Notes: generated by a model not told the origin, from the letters alone. DNA of 41,508 nt from an uncultured Pelagibacteraceae bacterium (GCA_902519625.1 CABYKS010000006.1:1-41508), one strand, 5' to 3'; positions 17,769 through 25,895 are shown, counted from the first letter of the stretch. Program-made: numbers and translations.

Positions 17769-18167
17769 TCAATTTTTTATTATTCTCTCTAATGCTTTAA
17801 AAGGCAATAATATACATTCTTTTCGAGAGATATTTTTCATTTTAAATAATTTTTTTAAAGACATCCATTTACTATCAATAATTTTAAGATTACCCTCAAA
17901 ATATGATTTTACGTCATTACACAGCTCATTTAACTTACTTTTTTTGGTATTAATTGAAATGTTTGAGAGCAAACTTGCTGATGCTTGACAATAGATACAG
18001 GAATTTCCTTGGTATCCAAAATCAATTATTTTATCATCTTTTATAACTAGTTTAATTTGTATCTCATCACCACATAAAGGATTTTTTAATTTTGAATGGT
18101 GCGTATGATTAGTAATATTTTTATTATTGTCCGTATTTGAAGCAATTTCTAAAATTTTTAAGTCCAT
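17769..18167 (-). CDS. SufU/IscU-like iron-sulfur scaffold protein
   Basis: A 132-residue NifU-N-domain protein with the scaffold ligands in the right order: NPLCGDE (Cys32, Asp34), the second Cys within NSCIYCQASAS (Cys57, with an extra Cys60), and Cys118 in RKECILLPFKAL. The Asp next to the first Cys and the spacing are as in SufU. A His-rich stretch (NHTHHSK) precedes the first Cys. It may assemble or carry Fe-S clusters for a SUF system, but no suf genes are adjacent. It diverges from moeA across a 118-base spacer that must hold both promoters. Confidence 0.8.
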   Translation of the reverse strand: MDLKILEIASNTDNNKNITNHTHHSKLKNPLCGDEIQIKLVIKDDKIIDFGYQGNSCIYCQASASLLSNISINTKKSKLNELCNDVKSYFEGNLKIIDSKWMSLKKLFKMKNISRKECILLPFKALERIIKN

Positions 18168-18285
18168 ATATAATTCTTTTAATAAAATATTATTGTTTTA
18201 TATTTAATTTAATTAATGAAAACAATATCTATAGTGTAATAATTACAGACATAAGGATCAAAGATAATATAAAAATATTAATAAA

Positions 18286-19524
18286 ATGATAGATTATAAA
18301 AAAGCGATAATAAAAATTAAAAGAAATAAAATTAAAATTAATTCAGAAACGATCTTATCTATTAACTCAATAAATAGAGTTTCTTCTTCTAATGTTTATT
18401 CTCCCCATAATTATCCTGCAGCAAATAATTCATCTTTTGATGGTTACGCTATAAATTCAAAAGAAACTAAAAATTTAACAAAAAAAAAATTTAAAAAATT
18501 TAGAATATTAAAAACAATTGCTGCTGGAGATAATCCAAATATTAAAAAAGTACAAAAGTATTCAACAATTGAGGTTATGACTGGCGCTATAATTCAAAAA
18601 CCATATGATGCAGTTATACCAATTGAACAAATAAAGTTTTATCCTAAAAAAAATAAATACAATTACATTATTGTTGATCGAAGAATAAGCAAAAATGATT
18701 ATATCAGATTTGAAGGTTCAGATTTTAGAAAAAGAGAAAAAGTAATAAATAAAGGTGAATTAATTAAATCTCAGCATATTCTTGCTTTAAAGGCTCTTGG
18801 AATTAAAAAAATTTTAGTTAAAAAAAAACCATCTATACTTTTTTATACAACAGGAAATGAAATATCTAATAAAGAAAATATACCAAAATGGAAAGTAAGA
18901 AATTCAAATGGTTTTTATATAAATTCATTTTTAAACTCTTTGCCAGTTCGTTTTAAACAAAAAAAAATATTAAGAGATCATGACTCTTTAAAATTTAAAA
19001 AAGAGATTTTAACTAATTTAAAATCTAAAAACGAAATTATTCTTACTAGTGGCGCAGTTTCAGCCGGAAAATATGATTTTATACCAAGTATTATAAAACA
19101 ATTTAAACTGAAGTATTTTTTTAAAGGTGTTTCTATAAGGCCAGGAAAGCCAATAATGTTTGCCAAATTTTCAAAGAATAAAGTTTTTTTTGGTTTGCCA
19201 GGTAATCCAATTTCTTCAGCTGCATGTATTAAATTTTTTGTATTACCTTTTTTATATTATTCTATAGGGATGAAGGAAAATAAACCAATTATTGCTCGAT
19301 TAAAAAATAGTTTCGTTAAAAAAAAAACCTTTACTCGATTTACGAAAGGCAAATTAACATTTTCAACAAAAGGTGAAGCAGAATTTAAAGTTTTTAAGGG
19401 TCAAGAATCATTTAGAATTAAGCCTTTTACCAAATCAAATGCATGGGGATTATTTCCTAACGGAAAAGCTAATTTCAAAAAAAATGATTATATTAAGTGT
19501 TATACACTCACAGGTATAAATTAA
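18286..19524 (+). CDS. moeA: Molybdopterin molybdotransferase
   Basis: MoeA inserts molybdate into adenylylated molybdopterin in Moco synthesis. Motifs in order: PAANNSSFDGYA (substrate loop), VMTGAIIQ, EGSDFRKRE, TTGNEI, the RNSNG pterin-site segment, TSGAVSAGKYD, IRPGKPIMF and GLPGNPISSA. A C-terminal domain IV follows (from about residue 340). Length 412 aa is normal. The gene is very Lys-rich even for this window. No other mo genes and no molybdoenzyme lie in the window. It is followed by a 60-base spacer before the EamA gene. Confidence 0.92.
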   Translation: MIDYKKAIIKIKRNKIKINSETILSINSINRVSSSNVYSPHNYPAANNSSFDGYAINSKETKNLTKKKFKKFRILKTIAAGDNPNIKKVQKYSTIEVMTGAIIQKPYDAVIPIEQIKFYPKKNKYNYIIVDRRISKNDYIRFEGSDFRKREKVINKGELIKSQHILALKALGIKKILVKKKPSILFYTTGNEISNKENIPKWKVRNSNGFYINSFLNSLPVRFKQKKILRDHDSLKFKKEILTNLKSKNEIILTSGAVSAGKYDFIPSIIKQFKLKYFFKGVSIRPGKPIMFAKFSKNKVFFGLPGNPISSAACIKFFVLPFLYYSIGMKENKPIIARLKNSFVKKKTFTRFTKGKLTFSTKGEAEFKVFKGQESFRIKPFTKSNAWGLFPNGKANFKKNDYIKCYTLTGIN

Positions 19525-19584
19525 ATTTATATTAATTAATCAAATTTTGTTGTGGATTTAATTAATAGGTATTAATAATCCGAA

Positions 19585-20490
19585 ATGGAAAAATTAAAAA
19601 ATCCTCAACTTGCTATACCTGTAGTTCTAATGGCTGGTATTTTTTGGTCATTTGGTCCTTATGTTGTTCGTAATATTGATGAAGCTAACACAGTTCCTTG
19701 GCAATATTTATTTACGAGAGGAATGGTAATATTTATTTTGCTAAATCTTTATCTTTATATGGAAGAAGGAATAGAATTTTTCAATAATTATAAAAAAATA
19801 GGTGCTTCTGGTATTATAGGTAGTTGTGGATTAGCAGCAGCAATGATTACTTTTATTTGGTCAATAACAAATACATCAGCAGCAATAACCCTTCTTTGTC
19901 TTGCTGCCATGCCCTTTATCACAGCCTTATTAGGCTTTTTATTTTTAAAAGAAACAATATCTATAAATGTCTGGGTAGCTATTGGGATTGCTACTATTGG
20001 AATTATAATAATGGCTATAGGAAATCATGAAAAGAATACATTTACCGGTTTTATTTTAGGAATAGTATCTGCAGTAGGATTTTCAGTTTTTTCAGTAAGT
20101 TTGAGATGGAGAAAAGAAACACCAAAATTTACCACGGTTGCTTTGGCAGGCCTAATTTGCTTTTTAGTGTCCTTGATTGTGATTATTAATAAAGATTTAA
20201 GCATATTTTCATCTAGCAAAAATCAAGCTTTGTTTGCAATACATGGAACAATCGTTTGCCTAGGTATGATATTGTACGCAATTGCTTCAAAAAATATTCC
20301 CGCAGCGGAACTTACTTTGCTTTCTTTAACAGAGGTAATAGGTGGAATATTTTGGGTATGGTTACCATGGCTTGGAATTAATGAAGTACCACAAACAAAT
20401 ACTATTGTAGGTGGTTTTTTAATATTTTTAGCTATATTTTATTACAGCTTAATAATAAAAAGTAATAGAAGATTTATTGCATTAAATTAA
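19585..20490 (+). CDS. EamA/DMT-family transporter beside glycine amidinotransferase
   Basis: 301 residues, ten predicted helices, two EamA repeats. The first repeat ends TALLGFLFLKETISINVWVAIGIATIGIIIM and the second has LLSLTEVIGGIFWVWLPWLGINEVPQ. The downstream amidinotransferase starts 4 bases after its stop, a typical operon spacing. Export or import of an amidino compound, arginine, ornithine or guanidinoacetate is therefore an attractive but unproven role. Not a near-identical duplicate of the other two EamA proteins in the window. Confidence 0.85.
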   Translation: MEKLKNPQLAIPVVLMAGIFWSFGPYVVRNIDEANTVPWQYLFTRGMVIFILLNLYLYMEEGIEFFNNYKKIGASGIIGSCGLAAAMITFIWSITNTSAAITLLCLAAMPFITALLGFLFLKETISINVWVAIGIATIGIIIMAIGNHEKNTFTGFILGIVSAVGFSVFSVSLRWRKETPKFTTVALAGLICFLVSLIVIINKDLSIFSSSKNQALFAIHGTIVCLGMILYAIASKNIPAAELTLLSLTEVIGGIFWVWLPWLGINEVPQTNTIVGGFLIFLAIFYYSLIIKSNRRFIALN

Positions 20491-20494
20491 TTTA

Positions 20495-21610
20495 ATGAGT
20501 TCAGAAAAAATAATTGTTAATAGCTGGAACGAGTGGGATCCTTTAAAACATGTGATCGTTGGAAAGGCTGATGGTTGCTGTATTCCTGCACCTGAGCCAG
20601 CTTTGGATGCAAAAGTACCAGAAGATTCTGATATGAAAGGACAATATGGCCCCAGAACAAAAGATACAGTTGATAAAGCAAATGAACTTTTGGATAATTT
20701 TGCTAACTTGTTAATAAAAAGAGGAATTAAAGTAGATAGACCTCAACCATTAGATTTTAATCAAAAAATATCAACTCCAGATTGGAAAGCAGAAAGCATG
20801 TTTGGATGTATGCCGGCTAGAGACGTGATTCTTACCGTAGGAAACGAAATGTTAGAAGCAACAATGAGTTATAGATGTAGATGGTTTGAGTATTTAAATT
20901 ACAGACCTCTAATTCAAAAATACTATAATTCAGATCCAAATATGAGACACGAGTCTGCTCCAAAACCAAGATTAACTGATGCTGATTATAGAAAAGATTA
21001 TTTATCAGATAAAATAGGAGATCAAAAAAGACTTGAATGGACAGCAAAAAAATTTTTTGTAACTACAGAAGAAGAACCTCTTTTTGATGCTGCAGATATT
21101 TTAAGGTTTGGTAAAGACCTAATTGTTCAGCATGGTTTCACAACAAATTTAAAAGGAATAGAATGGCTAAAAAGACATTTTAAAGACCACAGAGTTCATG
21201 CATTAAATTTTCCTGGTGATCCTTACCCAATTCATATTGACGCAACTTTTACACCTATTAAACCAGGATTGATTATTAATAACCCACACAGAAGATTGCC
21301 ACAAGAACAAAGAAAACTTTTTGAAGACAATGAATGGGAAATAATTGATTCAGCTCAACCAGCACATAATTCTCCACCTCCATTATGTTATTCCTCAGTT
21401 TGGCTATCTATGAATGTTTTGGTCTTGGATCCAAAAACAGTATGTGTAGAAAAAAGTGAAGTCTATCAAGCTGAACAGTTAGACAAACTTGGCATGGAAG
21501 TAGTACCGGTAGATATGAGAGATGCGTATGCTTTTGGAGGTGGACTTCATTGTTGTACAGCAGATGTTTATAGGGAAGGCAAATTAGAAGATTATTTTCC
21601 TAAACAATAA
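20495..21610 (+). CDS. Glycine amidinotransferase (AGAT family)
   Basis: 371 residues closely following vertebrate L-arginine:glycine amidinotransferase, which moves the amidino group from arginine to glycine to give guanidinoacetate and ornithine. Landmarks: NSWNEWDPLKHVIVG at the N terminus, NEMLEATMSYRCRWFEY, FVTTEEEPLFDAADILRFG, HIDATF with the catalytic His/Asp, SSVWLSMNVLVLD, and the nucleophile Cys353 in GGGLHCCTAD. The acceptor cannot be fixed from sequence; related enzymes use other amines. No guanidinoacetate methyltransferase gene is visible nearby. The stop codon abuts that of the convergent small gene. Confidence 0.88.
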   Translation: MSSEKIIVNSWNEWDPLKHVIVGKADGCCIPAPEPALDAKVPEDSDMKGQYGPRTKDTVDKANELLDNFANLLIKRGIKVDRPQPLDFNQKISTPDWKAESMFGCMPARDVILTVGNEMLEATMSYRCRWFEYLNYRPLIQKYYNSDPNMRHESAPKPRLTDADYRKDYLSDKIGDQKRLEWTAKKFFVTTEEEPLFDAADILRFGKDLIVQHGFTTNLKGIEWLKRHFKDHRVHALNFPGDPYPIHIDATFTPIKPGLIINNPHRRLPQEQRKLFEDNEWEIIDSAQPAHNSPPPLCYSSVWLSMNVLVLDPKTVCVEKSEVYQAEQLDKLGMEVVPVDMRDAYAFGGGLHCCTADVYREGKLEDYFPKQ

Positions 21611-21838
21611 TTAGCTAGGATTTTGTTTTAAAAATTCAATATACTTTATAACTTCATCAAACTTTTCATCCTCTATATCTTTGTAACTGGCATTAAATTT
21701 ACTTTTTACACATATAGCTACATGAGCGTAAGGATTTCTTCCTTTCGGGTGATTTGGATGATCCGGCAATTGTCCCTGTAAATAATCGCCAGCTTCCTGA
21801 ATAATTTTCCAGAGTTTACTTGTGTTTTCTTTGTTCAC
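21611..21838 (-). CDS. Small conserved-looking protein of unknown function
   Basis: 75 residues, starting with GTG that overlaps the TGA stop of the upstream MFS gene (GTGA), so probably translationally coupled to it. The first half is amphipathic (LWKIIQEAGDYLQGQLPDHPNHPKGRNPY) and the second is helical with a SYKDIEDEKFDEVIKYIEFL pattern faintly resembling the DNA-associated ORF6C-type tails of phage proteins. I do not assign it. The codon use and lack of competing frames support a real gene. Confidence 0.6.
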   Translation of the reverse strand: MNKENTSKLWKIIQEAGDYLQGQLPDHPNHPKGRNPYAHVAICVKSKFNASYKDIEDEKFDEVIKYIEFLKQNPS

Positions 21839-23136
21839 ACTTTTGATTGTTCTGCTTGATTATTATCTAATGTTTCAGGTGTATCAGGGTCCAACTCTAA
21901 TCCAGCCGGAGTAATTGTTGCTGGCACAGAAGTATATGTGGAATCAGGATTTTCTGCTACTTCTCTTATGTTCATTCTATAAATACCAAATATTCCAATT
22001 ATAATATGCGCAATTATTAAAAATACAAACAAACCATTTATATCAAACCAACTCATAAACAGTGAACAAATAATAGGTCCACTTATTGCACCAATTCCAA
22101 ATATAAATTGCAATCCACCACCTGCAGCCACAAATTTTTCTTTAGGCACAAAATCATTAGTATGTGCAAGATTTAGAGAAAATAATGGAAGACATAAACC
22201 TGCATACAGTCCAATTACTATAAAAAATAAAATTTTATTAATTGATAATTCTGTTGATAAATACATATTTTCAAGACTTTGACTTCCAAAAATAATTGAA
22301 AGGAAAGAAAAAAAAGCACTTAATAATGTAACAGCAACTATTACTTTTCTTCTATCAAGCTTGTCTGAAAAATAACCAATGGGACCTTGAAATACAACAC
22401 CAGCCATTGTTGCTATAAAAAGTAAAATTGAAGTTTCAAATAATGTAAAATTAGCCTTTGTAGCATATACAGCCATTAAAGAAAAAAAAGCCGAATGTAT
22501 TAAGCCTGTGCAAAAAGAACTTACAGTTCCCAATGGAGAAATTGCATATAATTCTTTTACACTTATCGTTCCTATTTTTTTAAATTTAGGAGCAGATCTT
22601 TTTGTTAAAAGAATTGGAACTAGAGCTAAAGACAATAGTACTGAAACTAAAATAAATGGTTCATAATTAGTAGGATCACTTACGTTAAGTAAAAGCATAC
22701 CTATTCCTAATCCACTATAAAGAATTATCATGTAAGCTGATAGTAACTGTCCTCTGTTTTTATTTGTAGCTCTGTCATTTAACCAGCTTTCAGTTACTAT
22801 GTAGCAACTAACCAAACTAATTCCTGTTATAAATCTACTTAAAGTCCACATTACAGGATTAACATAGACCGCTGCTAATAACGCACTTAAAGAAGCTAAA
22901 GATGCAAACGCTGCAAATACTCTAATATGTCCAACTTTTTGTACTAACTTTGGAGTAGTGTTTGATCCTAAAAAGTATCCCATAAAATAACCAGACATAA
23001 ATATACCAGTTGTAATTACACTAAAATTTTCAACAACAGATCTAATACCCATTAACTGCATTTGGAGACCATGAGCAATCATGATTGTTCCAATTCCAAT
23101 AAATAAAGCCCATGATTTGGTTACTTCTTTTTGCAT
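21835..23136 (-). CDS. MFS transporter, YcaD-like
   Basis: 433 residues with twelve predicted helices in two six-helix halves and the MFS loop signatures between helices 2 and 3 (GSNTTPKLVQKVGHIRVF) and in the second half (GPIGYFSDKLDRRKVIV). A soluble Pro/Asp/Gln-rich tail of about 45 residues follows (PDSTYTSVPATITPAGLELD). The YcaD-type branch lacks a confirmed substrate. It is the first gene of a short minus-strand pair with the 75-residue protein. The EamA gene upstream is on the same strand, 54 bases away. Confidence 0.85.
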   Translation of the reverse strand: MQKEVTKSWALFIGIGTIMIAHGLQMQLMGIRSVVENFSVITTGIFMSGYFMGYFLGSNTTPKLVQKVGHIRVFAAFASLASLSALLAAVYVNPVMWTLSRFITGISLVSCYIVTESWLNDRATNKNRGQLLSAYMIILYSGLGIGMLLLNVSDPTNYEPFILVSVLLSLALVPILLTKRSAPKFKKIGTISVKELYAISPLGTVSSFCTGLIHSAFFSLMAVYATKANFTLFETSILLFIATMAGVVFQGPIGYFSDKLDRRKVIVAVTLLSAFFSFLSIIFGSQSLENMYLSTELSINKILFFIVIGLYAGLCLPLFSLNLAHTNDFVPKEKFVAAGGGLQFIFGIGAISGPIICSLFMSWFDINGLFVFLIIAHIIIGIFGIYRMNIREVAENPDSTYTSVPATITPAGLELDPDTPETLDNNQAEQSKV

Positions 23137-23190
23137 ATATATTTGCCTGCTTATTACTTAGTTAAAATTTTGCAAGTAATTAGTTCTGTT

Positions 23191-24054
23191 TTATGTTTTT
23201 TTTAAGGCTAGGAATGAATGAATTGCAATAGTTAATATGATTACTGAGCCACCTAAAATAGTTTCCAAACTAGGTTGTTCTTTAATTATCATCCAAACCC
23301 ATACTGGACCCAGTATAGTTTCAAGAAGGAAAAAAAGATTAACTTCGGCACCAGTTATAAATCTAGGGGCTATAGTTACTAAAACAAAAGGGATAGCCAC
23401 GCACATCACACACATTAAAGGTATGAAAATGACATCAGTGCCTACCAATGTGAAGCTCTCTACAAAGAAAAAGGCAAATATTGCAACGCATAATTTACCA
23501 ATTACAGCTGATGGAACAAGGTCTCTGTCTTTAGCATATCTTGCTAAAGTAGCATTACAAGCAAGACCAAAGGCAGTAACTAAGCCAAAGAAATCACCTA
23601 AAAAGTTACCTAAATTTAGGGAATCATAAAAGATATAAACGCAAGCAGCAAAGGTAATAAGTATAGCAATCCAGGTTTTTTTATCTGGAGCTTCTTTTAA
23701 AAATATAGCACCTAATATAGCTGAAAGCATTGGAGCCAAAGCAATCATTACCAAAGTATTAGCAACATTAGTATTTTGAATGGATAATATAAAAGTAATA
23801 TTGCATGCAGAAAAACTAAAAATATAAAATATTCCTGGATAACCTATTCCAAATAATTTTTTTAAAAATTTTTTATTATAAAAAACTAACGTACCGATTA
23901 AAACAACTGCAAAAGGTATTGCTCCTCTATAGAATAACATTCCCCATGTTTCTATGTTTGATAATCTAATTAGCAAAGAGTCAGGAGTGATTAGAAAAAC
24001 CCCAATAAATGCTAAAAGTGATCCTTTTTGTTGATTTGATAATTTTTGAAACAT
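23191..24054 (-). CDS. EamA/DMT-family transporter
   Basis: 287 residues, ten predicted helices. The first repeat ends AILGAIFLKEAPDKKTWIAILITFAACVYIF, and the second contains the ETILGPVWVWMIIKEQPSLETILGG motif. Substrate unknown. It is divergent from bhmT, and the 217-base interval between them is almost filled by the bhmT leader, so its own promoter must lie close to its ATG. Confidence 0.85.
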   Translation of the reverse strand: MFQKLSNQQKGSLLAFIGVFLITPDSLLIRLSNIETWGMLFYRGAIPFAVVLIGTLVFYNKKFLKKLFGIGYPGIFYIFSFSACNITFILSIQNTNVANTLVMIALAPMLSAILGAIFLKEAPDKKTWIAILITFAACVYIFYDSLNLGNFLGDFFGLVTAFGLACNATLARYAKDRDLVPSAVIGKLCVAIFAFFFVESFTLVGTDVIFIPLMCVMCVAIPFVLVTIAPRFITGAEVNLFFLLETILGPVWVWMIIKEQPSLETILGGSVIILTIAIHSFLALKKT

Positions 24055-24082
24055 AATAATTTATATTGAAAAATCATTAGCT

Positions 24083-24088
24083 TATGAT
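24083..24088 (+). promoter_or_regulatory. Putative -10 element of the bhmT promoter
   Basis: TATGAT lies about 12 bases before the SAM-II aptamer, which would put transcription start at about 24095. A good -35 match at standard spacing is missing (TTGAAA sits too close, 11 bases away), so the call is weak. Confidence 0.3.
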
Positions 24089-24099
24089 ACGTTATTTAC

Positions 24100-24150
24100 A
24101 AGCGCTGATTTAAGTCGAATTGCGGGCGCTATAAAAAATCCTGCTAAATA
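24100..24150 (+). promoter_or_regulatory. SAM-II riboswitch aptamer
   Basis: A SAM-II-type H-pseudoknot. P1 is AGCGC (24101-24105) with GCGCT (24126-24130). The enclosed loop TGATTTAA..ATTGC is the SAM-II consensus. The pseudoknot helix pairs GCGGG (24122-24126) with CCTGC (24140-24144), followed by the conserved GCTAAA. One base (24126) is claimed by both helices as drawn, so the exact register needs folding. It binds S-adenosylmethionine. Placed before a terminator, it should stop transcription when SAM is high. Confidence 0.85.
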
Positions 24151-24165
24151 GATGTTTCTTGTGAG

Positions 24166-24193
24166 CCACCTATTTATCAGGTGGTTTTTTTTT
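24166..24193 (+). terminator. Rho-independent terminator in the bhmT leader
   Basis: CCACCT and AGGTGG form a six-base-pair stem around a seven-base loop (ATTTATC), followed by nine consecutive Ts. It lies between the SAM-II and SAM-V aptamers and is the expression platform expected for transcriptional control by SAM-II. Confidence 0.9.
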
Positions 24194-24207
24194 ATCTTTA
24201 ATTAAAA

Positions 24208-24265
24208 AAGCCTGGGTATTTAACCAAATTGTGCACCTGACATATGTCGAAGCACTAAAAAGGAG
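24208..24265 (+). promoter_or_regulatory. SAM-V riboswitch overlapping the bhmT ribosome binding site
   Basis: The core GGGTATTTAACCAAATTGTGC resembles the SAM-II binding pocket. TGGGT (24213-24217) can pair with ACCTG, and the loop GTGC (24231-24234) with GCAC (24252-24255), giving the pseudoknot. The conserved CTAAAAAGGAG runs directly into the Shine-Dalgarno AGGAG (24261-24265), 6 bases before the bhmT ATG. Ligand binding should hide the ribosome site, a translational second stage after the SAM-II terminator. Tandem SAM-II/SAM-V leaders of bhmT have been described from SAR11-like marine bacteria. Confidence 0.8.
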
Positions 24266-24271
24266 AAGAAA

Positions 24272-25342
24272 ATGAGCAAACAAGATAAGAAAAGTTTAAT
24301 AGATAGATTAAACTCAGGGCCGGTGATTTGTGCAGAAGGATTTCTTTTTGAAATAGAAAGAAGAGGGTACATGTCGTCCGGTGAATTTGTTCCAATGGTT
24401 TCTTTGGAACATCCAGAAGCATTAGAAAATTTACATAAAGATTTTCAACATGCAGGATCAGATATAGTTCAAGCTTTTACCTATAATGGACACAGAGAAA
24501 AAATGCGAGTTATTGGTAAAGAACAACTATTGGAACCTCTTAACAGATCAGCGCTGAAAATAGCAAAGAAAGTTGCACTTGATACACCAAAAGGAGTCGA
24601 GCCAAACTTAATGGCTGGTAATATTTCAAATTCAAATATTTGGAATAATAAAGATACCACTCAAAATAAAGAGGTAAAAAGAATGTTTGAAGAAATGATA
24701 GGTTGGGCAGTTGATGAAGGAGCCGATATATTGATTGGTGAAACTTTTTATTATGCTGAAGAAGCTTTCACGGCATTAAAAGTAATGAAACAATCTGGGC
24801 TTCCATGTGTAATTACAATTGCACCTATGGGTGAAAACATTATGAGAGATGGTTTTTCAATAGTAGATACTTGCAAAGAGCTTGAACAAATTGGAGGAGA
24901 TGTAGTAGGAATGAATTGTTTTAGAGGTCCTGGTACAATGATGCCTTATATTAAGGAAGTTAGAAAAGCTTTAAAATGTCATGTTGCTGCTCTACCAATT
25001 AATTATCGTACAACAACAGAACATCCTACTTTTTTTAATTTACCTGATAATAATGGATGTACATGCCAATCACCTCACAAAACTCCATTTCCTACAGCAT
25101 TAGACCCTATGCAATGTAATAGATATGAAATCGGTCAATTTGCAAAAGAGGCTTATGGAGCAGGTATAAATTATCTTGGCGTTTGCTGCGGAGCAAATCC
25201 GATGTTGATTAGAGAAATTGCGGAGTCTGTTGGTTTAAAAGTGCCAGCTAGCAAATATAGAGAAGATATGTCTACTCATATGTTGTTTGGAACTCATGAA
25301 CGAATTCCACAACATCAAAAAGATTATATAGAGAAAGCTTAA
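24272..25342 (+). CDS. bhmT: Betaine-homocysteine S-methyltransferase
   Basis: A zinc methyltransferase transferring a methyl group from glycine betaine to homocysteine, giving methionine and dimethylglycine. The three zinc cysteines are visible: one in VVGMNCFRGPGT and the pair in GVCCGANP. The barrel start GPVICAEGFLFEIERRG and the betaine-type loop DIVQAFTYNGHREKM favour BHMT over the MmuM/MetH-type homocysteine methyltransferase domains. Length 356 aa. Expression is controlled by a tandem SAM-II/terminator/SAM-V leader, so it is repressed when SAM is plentiful. Its stop interlocks with that of the convergent HD-domain gene. Confidence 0.92.
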   Translation: MSKQDKKSLIDRLNSGPVICAEGFLFEIERRGYMSSGEFVPMVSLEHPEALENLHKDFQHAGSDIVQAFTYNGHREKMRVIGKEQLLEPLNRSALKIAKKVALDTPKGVEPNLMAGNISNSNIWNNKDTTQNKEVKRMFEEMIGWAVDEGADILIGETFYYAEEAFTALKVMKQSGLPCVITIAPMGENIMRDGFSIVDTCKELEQIGGDVVGMNCFRGPGTMMPYIKEVRKALKCHVAALPINYRTTTEHPTFFNLPDNNGCTCQSPHKTPFPTALDPMQCNRYEIGQFAKEAYGAGINYLGVCCGANPMLIREIAESVGLKVPASKYREDMSTHMLFGTHERIPQHQKDYIEKA

Positions 25343-25893
25343 TTAGAGTAAGGTTTTCTTGAAAATATTCTTCTTACCATTGGTTCAAAATGTTCCAATG
25401 GTAAGGACTTGTAATTAGGATCAAAAGATCCTTGATCATATTTCTCACAAAAATCAATTGTTGCCTGGTAATATTTATGTCCTTTATATTTTTCCCTTTT
25501 GTTTCTGTCTCCACCTAAATGATGTGCATAATAATATAATTGAAATTCTCCGTGTTTTTCAACTATCCAATGAGTTTTTTCTGAAACATATGGTTTTAAA
25601 ATTGCTGCAGCATACTCAGAGTGGTTCATTGGAGCCAGTTCATCTCCAATATCATGTAAAAGTGCTGCAACTATAATTTCTTCATCTTCTCCAGCTTTTA
25701 AAGCCTTTGTTGCACTTTGAAGTGAATGTTCCAATCTTGAAACTTGATAACCTTCCAAAGTCTGAGTTAATCCTGACATAAATTTAAGAATTCTATCAGC
25801 AGTTTCTTCAATATATTTTTTTTCATGTTTATCTAAAAGCAAATAATCTTCTTTTGTTCCATGTTTCATTTCTGTAAATTTTACTTTATTCAT
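25339..25893 (-). CDS. HD-domain protein, candidate PhnZ/TmpB-like diiron oxygenase
   Basis: 184 residues with an HD-fold metal site: Glu55-His56 in SRLEHSLQSA, HD at 80-81 (LLHDIGDE), His91, His114 (EKHGEF) and Asp153. The LEHxLQxA motif 24 residues before the HD pair matches PhnZ, a mixed-valence diiron oxygenase that cleaves C-P bonds, and its relatives rather than nucleotide phosphohydrolases. The rest (YYYAHHLGGDRNKREKYKGH) is lineage-specific. The start codon is 2 bases after the purF stop, so it is the last gene of the long ribosomal/purine run, and it is convergent with bhmT. Generic HD phosphohydrolase remains possible. Confidence 0.7.
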   Translation of the reverse strand: MNKVKFTEMKHGTKEDYLLLDKHEKKYIEETADRILKFMSGLTQTLEGYQVSRLEHSLQSATKALKAGEDEEIIVAALLHDIGDELAPMNHSEYAAAILKPYVSEKTHWIVEKHGEFQLYYYAHHLGGDRNKREKYKGHKYYQATIDFCEKYDQGSFDPNYKSLPLEHFEPMVRRIFSRKPYSN

Positions 25894-25895
25894 AA

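Noticed and set aside
23237-23629. 130-codon plus-strand ORF
   Set aside because: Antisense shadow of the EamA transporter gene; no domain and no ribosome binding site.
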